A stretch of DNA of 64,000 nucleotides from Triticum aestivum (lineage: Eukaryota; Streptophyta; Magnoliopsida; Poales; Poaceae). Position 1 is the first letter of the stretch; each line of letters opens with the position of its first letter. The stretch lies in NCBI RefSeq assembly GCF_018294505.1, contig NC_057801.1, forward strand, positions 431,362,619-431,426,618, in the 5' to 3' direction. Positions 56,640 through 64,000 of the stretch are shown piece by piece. The position numbers and the translations under genes are program-made. Below the pieces are notes generated by a model, which saw only the letters and a list, made by a program, of their open reading frames with translations, searched no databases and was not told where the DNA came from.

Positions 56640-58600
56640 ATCTACCAAGTATCTAGGGTAATTCTGCTCCAGTGGTTGTTCCCCTTATTACAGAAGCACT
56701 CAATCTCGGGTTAAGGTTCAACCTTGGGTTTCTTCACTAGAGCAGCAGCTGATTTGCCATTTCATGAAGTATCCTTTCTTGCCCTTGCCCTTCTTGAAAC
56801 TAGTGGTTTCACCAACCATCAACAATTGATGCTCCTTCTTGATTTCTACTTTCACGGTGTCAGACATCGCGAATATCTCAAGGATCATCATATCTATCCC
56901 TGATAGGTTATAGTTCATCACGAAGCTCTAGCAGCTTGGTGGCAATGACTTTGGAGAAACATCACTATCTCATCTGGAAGATAAACTCCCACTCGATTCA
57001 AGTGATTGTTGCACTCAGACAATCTGAGCACAAGCTCAACGATTGAGCTTTTCTCCCTTAGTTTGCAGGCTAAGAAAATCGTCGGAGGTCTTATACCTCT
57101 TGACGTGGGCACGAGCCTGAAATCCCAATTTCAGCCCTCGAAACATCTCATATGTTCCGTGACGTTTCAAAAATGTCTTTGGTGCCTCAACTCTAAACCG
57201 TTTAACTGAACTATCACGTAGTTATCAAAATGTGTATGTTCGATGTTCGCAACATCCACAGACGACGTTTGGGGTTCAGCACACTGAGCGGTGCATTAAG
57301 GACATAAGCTTTCTACTGTCCGCATAATCGCTACTGTCAACTTTCAACTATATTTTCTCTAGGAACATATCTAAACAGTGGAACTAAAGCGCGAGCTTAC
57401 GACATAATTTGCAAAGGTCTTTTGACTATGTTCAGGATAATTAAGTTCATCTTATGAACTCCCACTCAGATAGACATCCCTCTAGTCATCTAAGTGATTA
57501 CATGATCCGAGTCAACTAGGCCGTGTCCGATCATCACGTGAGACGGACTAGTCATCATCGGTGAACATCTTCATGTTGATCGTATCCACCATACGACTCA
57601 TGCTCGACCTTTCGGTCTCTTGTGTTCCGAGGCCATGTCTGTACATGCTAGGCTCGTCAAGTTAACCTAAGTGTTTCGCGTGTGTAAATCTGGCTTACAC
57701 CCGTTGTATGTGAACGTAAGAATCTATCACACCCGATCATCACGTGGTGCTTCGAAACAACGAACTTTCGCAACGGTGCACAGTTAGGGGGAACACTTTC
57801 TTGAAATTTTAATGAGGGATCATCTTATTTACTACCGTCGTTCTAACCAAATAAGATGCATAAACATGATAAACATCACATGCAATCAAATAGTGACATG
57901 ATATGGCCAATATCATTTTGCTCCTTTTGATCTCCATCTTCGGGGCTCCATGATAATCATCGTCACCGGCATGACACCATGATCTTCATCATCATGATCT
58001 CCATCATCGTGTCTTCATGAAGTTGTCTCGCCAACTATTACTTCTACTACTATGGCTACCGGTTAGCAATAAAGTAAAGTAATTACATGGCGTTGTTTCA
58101 TGACACGCAGGTCATACAATAAATAAGACAACTCCTATGGCTCCTGCCGGTTGTCATACTCATCGACATGCAAGTCGTGATTCCTATTACAAGAACATGA
58201 TCAATCTCATACATCACATATCATTCATCACATTCTTCTTGGCCATATCACATCACATAGCATACCCTGCAAAAACAAGTTAGACGTCCTCTAATTGTTG
58301 TTTGCATGTTTTACGTGGCTGCTATGGGTTTCTAGCAAGAACGTTTCTTACCTACGCAAAACCACAACGTGATATGCCAATTGCTATTTACCCTTCATAA
58401 GGACCCTTTTCATCGAATCCGTTCCGACTAAAGTGGGAGAGACTGGCACCCGCTAGCCACCTTATGCACCAAGTGCATGTCAGTCGGTGGAACCTGTCTC
58501 ACGTAAGTGTACGTGTAAGGTCGGTCCGGGCCGCTTCATCCCACAATACCGTCGAAACAAGATTGGACTAGTAACGGTAAGCATATTGAACAAAATCAAC
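56640..58600 (-). pseudogene. Copia gag remnant
   Basis: KVEIKKEHQLLMVGETTSFK and KGKGKKGYFMK (56770-56870, minus) are the basic region before the zinc knuckle in BARE1-type gag. ECNNHLNRVGVYLPDEIVMF (about 56970-57030) is the preceding helical part. The CCHC knuckle itself and the protease were not found intact. Stops are frequent up to the primer site. Confidence 0.55.
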
Positions 58601-58653
58601 GCCCACAACTACTTTGTGTTCTACTCGTGCAAAGAATCTACGCAATAGACCTA

Positions 58654-58667
58654 GCTCATGATGCCAC
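58654..58667 (-). other. Primer-binding site of the copia element, degenerate
   Basis: The minus strand reads GTGGCATCATGAGC next to the LTR end, a variant of the initiator-Met site TGGTATCAGAGC. Confidence 0.7.
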
Positions 58668-60417
58668 TGTTGGGGAACGTAGCAGAAATTCAAAATTTTC
58701 CTACGTGTCACCAAGATCTATCTATGGAGAAACCAGCAACGAGGGGAAGGAGAGTGCATCTACATACCCTTGTAGATCGCTAAGCGGAAGCGTTCAAGAG
58801 AACGGGGTTGAAGGAGTCGTACTCGTCGTGATCCAAATCACCGGAGATCCTAGTGCCGAACGGACGGCACCTCCGCGTTCAACACACGTACAGCCCGGTG
58901 ACGTCTCCCATGCCTTGATCTAGCAAGGAGAGAGGGAGAGGTTGAGGAAGACTCCATCCAGCAGCAGCACAATGGCGTGGTGGTGATGGAGGAGCGTGGC
59001 AATCCTGCAGGGCTTCGCCAAGCACCGCGGGAGAGGAGGAGTACTTGGGAGAGGGGGAGGGCTGCGCCAGAACATGTGGTACGGCTGCCCTCCCACCCCC
59101 ACATATATATAGGGGCAAGGGAGAGGGGGGCCGGCCCCCTCAGATCCAATCTAAGGAGGGGGCGGCGGCCAAGGGGGGGAGGAGTGCCTCCCAAGTCAAG
59201 TGGAGGCCCTCCCCCTTAGGGTTTTCCCCTTCCCATGCGCATGGGCCTTGGGGGGGCTGGTGCCCCTGGCCCATTAAGGCTAGGGCGCCCCCCTACAGCC
59301 CATGCTACTGTATTGGACGTGGTGGAACAATTTCCGGACCTCCGGACCCCTCCGGAATCCTCTGGACCTTCTGGAAGCTTCCCGGTACAATACCGAAAAA
59401 ACCCAAACTTTTTCCGGAAGCCGAACAACAACTTTCCATATATAAATCTTTACCTCCGGACCATTCCGGAACTCCTCGTGACGTCCGGGATCTCATCCGG
59501 GACTCCGAATAACATTCGGTAACCACATACAAACTTCCTTTATAACCCTAGCGTCATCGAACCTTAAGTGTGTAGACCCTACGGGTTCGGGAATCATGCA
59601 GACATGACCGAGACGTTCTCCGGTCAATAACCAACAGCGGGATCTGGATACCCATGTTGTCTCCCACATGTTCCACGATGATCTCATCGGATGAACCACG
59701 ATGTCAAGGACTCAATCGATCCCGTATACAATTCCCTTTGTCTAGCGGTATTGTACTTGCCCGAGATTCGATCGTCGGTATCCCGATACCTTGTTCAATC
59801 TCATTACCGGCAAGTCTCTTTACTCGTTCCGTAACACATCATCCCGTGATCAACTCCTTGGTCACATTGTGCACATTATGATGATGTCCTACCGAGTGGG
59901 CCCAGAGATACCTCTTCGTTACACGGAGTGACAAATCCCAGTCTCGATTCGTGCCAACCCAACAGACACTTTTGGAGATACCTGTAGTGCACCTTTATAG
60001 TCACCCAGTTATGTTGTGATGTTTGGTACACCCAAAGCATTCCTACGGTATCCGGGAGTTGCACAATCTCATGGTCTAAGGAAATGATACTTGACATTAG
60101 AAAAGCTTTAGCATACCAACTACACGATCTTTGTGCTAGGCTTAGGATTGTGTCTTGTCCATCACATCATTCTGCTAATGATGTGATCCCGTTATCAACA
60201 ATATCCAATGTCCATGGTTAGGAAACCGTAACCATCTATTGATCAACGAGCTAGTCAACAGAGGCTTACTAGGGACATGGTGTTGTCTATGTATCCACAC
60301 ATGTATCTGAGTTTCCTTTCAATACAATTATAGCATGGATAATAAACGATTATCATGAACAAGGAAATATAATAATAATAACCAATTTATTATTGCCTCT
60401 AGGGCATATTTCCAACA
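58668..60417 (-). repeat. 5' LTR of the copia element
   Basis: It is nearly identical to 51790-53537. The target duplication GGGAT follows. Confidence 0.92.
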
Positions 60418-60743
60418 GGGATGAGATCCCCTGGTGAGCTAGACAAGGTAAAAAATAATGGCTTATTACCATAGTTGTCGTTTTTGATTATTTGCAATGT
60501 GCTTGCTAATATGTTAGGGTTGTGCAGGTGTCGGTGGACGTCCTTGATGATTCCGATGTCGTGGCCCGTCCTGTTGGCATCGCCTCGGAGATCGATTCCG
60601 ATGCAGCTGTCCATCCTGTGGACATCGCCCTAGAGATCGATTCCGATGTCGCGGTCAGTCCTGTGGACATCGCCCCAGAAATCGATTCCCATGCCGGTGT
60701 CCATGCTGTGGTCATTGCCCGAGATATCGGTGACAAGAAATAG

Positions 60744-61934
60744 TTGGTCGCGCTAATCCTTCAGGGTAGTTTGCATTGCCTTGTGTATAGTTACCAGAAC
60801 GATGCGTGTTATCAAACCATCTTAGGGCTAGTGCACTGTCTTGTGTGGGCGGATCTTGCTACTTCTGTTTGATAGTGAATCATGCGATGAGTCATGTGAA
60901 CCCTCTCCGAGTTATGGAAACAGATGTATCCTCACCAGATTTTGATGTAATATATGGCATGCTTAGATGTAAGTTTGAACTGTTTATCATATCAGCAGGG
61001 CTTGTTTGATGATTCTTGGTGTTAGTAGGCTAGCTACTGTGCGAGCTATAGTACTTGCAAAACACTCGCCGAAGAGAAACGATGGGGATGATGAGCTCGT
61101 GGTACGCTTATACTTATCCCTCGTCGACCGACCAATAGCCCAAGCTCCTAAAATTGTAGGCTTAGCGATCGATCAGACAATAGTCGACACGGATACATTC
61201 AGGCCTCATTTGGTTCATAGGGTAGGAAAATCGTAGCAAAACTACAGAGAACTTGCAACACAAAATCATAGCAGTGCAGAGACGTACTCCCTCCATTCCA
61301 AAATAGATGACCTAGGCTGGCTAGTTTGGCCTAGTGGGTTTCAGTGATATGACGTGGTACAGTGCCGTCTAGTCTTCGCGTGTGGTAGCAGTATTGCGGG
61401 TACAGTAAGTTTTCTTGAAGAAGCGGAATTCAACGAAGTCATGATGGTTCCTTCGTCTGAACAACTTATAGTGGGAAAGGTTGGGCCTGCGATACAACCG
61501 GGGTAGACCAGGATAATTTTGTGCATGGCAGGTGGACCAGGATGGTCGACGTCCCACATGTTGGCGAATGAAAGTATACTTTCCTTTATAGAGGACGAGC
61601 AACGAGTATTCATTGTTTATTTTTTATGAAAACTATTGTCTCCACTGTTACTCCTTGACTTTCTCAATGCCTCTCTCTCCTCCACATAAGTGAGGACTAC
61701 TTGCTATGCATGCGATGGGCAGCTGGCGTCTTGAGAGGCCAGGGCAGTCAGAGCGGGCTCCGGAAGCGGTTCAGACTCTAGCATGGCCCACCTCACATTA
61801 TCACCATATATTTCTTGGAGTCCGTGCGCGGCGGGCGGGTGATCTCTTCTCCCTCCCCCGTTTCTCTCTTCTCAGCCGACACCCGCCGAGCGATTAGTTT
61901 TCGGCTATCGCCAGTTTATTCAATTACAGTCTCA
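60744..61934 (+). other. 3' flank of the split host gene, MITE fragment
   Basis: There are no domains. At about 61290-61320 TACTCCCTCCATTCCAAAATAGATGACCTA is the start of a Stowaway element without a matching end. The remainder is unassigned. Confidence 0.4.
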
Positions 61935-62592
61935 CATGTCATTGGTGTTCACTTATATCTTTTTTGAGTAGTTTTTCATTTACTCTTGTGCTTCACTTAT
62001 ATCCTATGAGTAAATGGTTGAATGAGTTGAATGTCATAAATCTGAAATTATTTATGTCTCATTTGCTTATCCCATGGGGAGTAATGACTTCACATCTAAG
62101 AAGTAGAGGTTGTAAATTTATTGAAGGTTAGCAAGCATTGTATTGGTCATTTGAACAATTCATGAAAGAATATTGAAGGAAGAGAGATTTCACATATAAA
62201 TATATTATCATAGACATCTTTTATAAGTATTGCGTGCGTGTTAGCAATTGTAGAAGACTATATAATAGTTGAGTATGTGAAGTTTGATAAATCAAAGCTC
62301 TGACATAGACCCTTCCTGAAAATAGGATGAATTGCAATTGTTTGATGACTAAGAATGAAGTTTGCTAGTTTTCAAGAAAGTTTATGGTCTATGCTTTAAC
62401 ATGTGAATAGTTTGTTACTTTATCATGAAAATTTTATGAGATGAACTACTATTATGACATATATTGATGCTAGTAAAGGTGATTGAAATTATCATTGATC
62501 AAACTTGTGCACCTCTAGCATTCACACTTCATAAATTCTTTCTTTCATCAATTACCTACTCGAGGACGAGCAGGAATTAAGCTTGGGGATGC

Positions 62593-63186
62593 TGATACGT
62601 CTCCAACGTATCTATAATTTATTAAGCATTCATGCTATTATATTATCTGTTTTGAATGATTATGGGCTTTATTATACACTTTTATATTACTTTTGGGACT
62701 AACCTATTAACCGGAGGCCCAGCCCATATTGTTGTTTTATTGCCTGTTTCAGTATTTCGAAGAAAAGGAATATCAAACGGAGTCCAAACGGAACGAAACC
62801 TTTGGCAGCGTGATTTTTGGGAAGATTATGATCCAGGAGACTTGGAGTGCAAGCCGGGGGGTCATCGAGGAAGACACGAGATAGGAGGGTGCCCCCCCTA
62901 CTGAGCGCGCCCCCGTGTCTCATGGGCCCCTCGAGCACCTCCTGACCGACTTCTTTTGCCTATATAAGCCTACGTACCCTAAAAATATCGAATATCAAGA
63001 TAGATCGGGAGGTCCGCCGCCGCAAGCCTCTGTAGCCACCAAAAACCACTCGGGATCCCTTCCCGGCACCCTGCCGGAGGGGGGATCCATCATCGGTGGC
63101 CATCTTCATCATCCTGACACTCTCCATGACGAGGAGGGAGTAGTTCACCCTCGAGGCTGAGGGTATGTACCCGTAGCTATGTGTTT

Positions 63187-63235
<49 letters not shown>

Positions 63236-64000
63236 TTCTCTCTCGTGTTCCCTCTATGGCACGATCTTGATGTATCCCAAGCTTTGCTATTGTAGTTGGA
63301 TCTTATGATGTTTCTCCCCCTCTACTCTCTTGTGATGAATTGAGTTTCCCCTTTGAAGTTATCTTATCGGATTGTGTCTTTTATGAGAACACTTGATGTA
63401 TGTCTTGCCGTGCTTATCTGTGGTGACAATGGGATATCATGTGCCTCTTGATGTATGTTTTGGTGACCAACTTGCGGTTTCTGCCCATGAACCTATGCAT
63501 AAGGGTTGGCACACGTTCTTGACTCTCTGGTAGAAACTTTGGGGCACTCTTTGAAGTACTTTGTGTTGGTTGAATAGATGAAACTGAGATTGTGTGATGC
63601 ATATTGTATAATCATGCCCATGGATACTTGAGGTGACAATGGAGTATCTAGGTGACATTAGGGTTTTGGTTGATTTGTGTCTTAAGGTGTTATTCTAGTA
63701 CGAACTCTTGAATAGATTGATCCGGAAGAATAACTTTGAGGTGGTTTCGTACCCTACCATAATCTCTTCGTTTGTTCTCCGCTATTAGTGTCTTTGGAGT
63801 GACTCTTTGTTGCATGTTGAGGGATTGTTATATGATCTATCTATGTTATTATTGTTGAGAGAACTTGCACTAGTGAAAGTATGAACCCTAGGCCTTGTTT
63901 CCTACCATTGCAATACCGTTTATGCTCACTTTTATCGCTCGCTACCTTGCTGTTTTTATAATTTCAGATTACAAATACCTTTATCTACCATCCATATTGC
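62593..64000 (+). repeat. 3' LTR of the gypsy element, incomplete
   Basis: It starts TGATACGTCTCCAACGTATC. TATATAAGCC near 62960 is a likely LTR TATA box. The window stops at ...CATCCATATTGC, before the LTR end. Confidence 0.78.
63189..63232 (+). repeat. (TC)22 microsatellite
   Basis: A perfect dinucleotide run lies inside the LTR, followed by the near-repeat CTCTCTCGTGTTC. Confidence 0.95.

Larger units (their letters stand above)
51790..60417 (-). mobile_element. BARE1/WIS/Angela-type copia element, complete ends
   Basis: The LTRs are 51790-53537 (1748 bp) and 58668-60417 (1750 bp), flanked by a perfect target duplication GGGAT (51785-51789, 60418-60422). On the minus strand the LTR begins TGTTGGAAATATGCCCTAGA and ends TACGTTCCCCAACA, diagnostic of this group. 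Primer site and polypurine tract sit at the expected sides. By eye about 26 substitutions and a few one-base indels separate the LTRs. The interior is about 5.1 kb with degraded gag and pol, so the copy is inactive although its ends are young. Confidence 0.93.
51437..60743 (+). pseudogene. Two-exon host gene of unknown family, split by a copia element
   Basis: The start is ATG at 51437. Exon 1 runs 51437-51789 and resumes at 60423-60447 once the copia element and one copy of its duplication GGGAT are removed. An 80-bp intron (60448-60527, AAG|GTAAAA...TTGTGCAG|G) leads to exon 2 (60528-60743). Joined, this is 594 nt with the intron in phase 0. The only other defect is TAA at codon 62 (51620-51622). 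The N-terminal part is three imperfect repeats of about 21 residues (P.ET..S.K.A...EL...A), charged and likely helical. A middle block reads TLIGTYVRLKTEFEEIVAVE. Exon 2 encodes about 3.5 repeats of 15 residues, (H/S)PVDIA.EIDSD.AV. I recognise no family. The gene may have been a small cereal-specific protein; it is now doubly disrupted. Confidence 0.6.
61935..64000 (+). mobile_element. Gypsy element (Fatima/Sabrina-like), 3' end, runs off the window
   Basis: Interior 61935-62592 is the inverse counterpart of parts of 6950-8300 (for example GAGTAAATGGTTGAATGAGT and ATTGAAGGAAGAGAGATTTC). The motif TTAAGCTTGGGGATGC stands before the LTR at 62593. No coding region of the element is in view. The left boundary is inferred from where similarity starts. 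Confidence 0.75.

Overview
The window reads as nuclear DNA of a large-genome grass, almost certainly a Triticeae cereal (wheat, barley or Aegilops type). The basis is a copia LTR that opens TGTTGGAAATATGCCCTAGA and ends CGTTCCCCAACA (the BARE1/WIS/Angela signature), gypsy LTRs opening TGATACGTCTCCAACG, CACTA ends starting CACTACAAAAAAA, and Stowaway and Tourist MITEs. Nothing bacterial is present: no operons, and the host gene models have GT..AG introns. More than four fifths of the window is transposable elements, many inserted in one another. Family names such as Sabrina/Fatima or Angela are recognitions from terminal sequence, not search results.

Left part. An F-box/DUF295 gene (64-1369, one intron) carries a single in-frame stop. 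It is followed by about 4 kb of one arm of a CACTA transposon ending at 6348, whose target duplication ATG lies inside the left LTR of a minus-strand gypsy element (6352-12434). To the right of that element come a B3-like antisense fragment, the 3' end of another gypsy element (LTR from 13511) and the start of a minus-strand copia element. The copia 5' LTR (14591-25467) is split by a complete Tat-type gypsy element (15320-24517, target duplication GTGTA).

Middle part. The copia element abuts, within gag, an Athila-type gypsy element (25468-30317, plus strand) with recognisable but decayed gag, protease, reverse transcriptase, RNase H and integrase. Its extra 3' ORF is cut by a CACTA element starting at 30318. 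That CACTA is cut in turn, inside its own transposon gene, by a second CACTA element starting at 32174. The second one is an inverted copy of the left arm at 2400-6348. The stretch 36.4-43.8 kb holds a short tandem repeat, an RNase H-like fragment, a possible minus-strand transcription unit (38.3-41.9 kb) and a cluster of MITEs.

Right part. A second, non-autonomous Tat-type gypsy element (43820-50670) sits inside a Stowaway-like MITE. Next is a small two-exon host gene of unknown family (51437-60743). It has one nonsense codon and is split within its first exon by a complete BARE1/WIS/Angela-type copia element (51790-60417, target duplication GGGAT). The window ends in the 3' LTR of a gypsy element related to the one at 6.4-12.4 kb, but in the opposite orientation.

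No rRNA, tRNA gene or CRISPR array was seen. All host genes and transposon genes visible are broken. The most interesting points are the gene split cleanly by the copia element, the long antisense ORF shared by the two Tat-type elements, the inward-facing CACTA arms with missing far ends (which allow the F-box gene to lie inside a CACTA element), and the motif-rich possible transcription unit at 38-42 kb.
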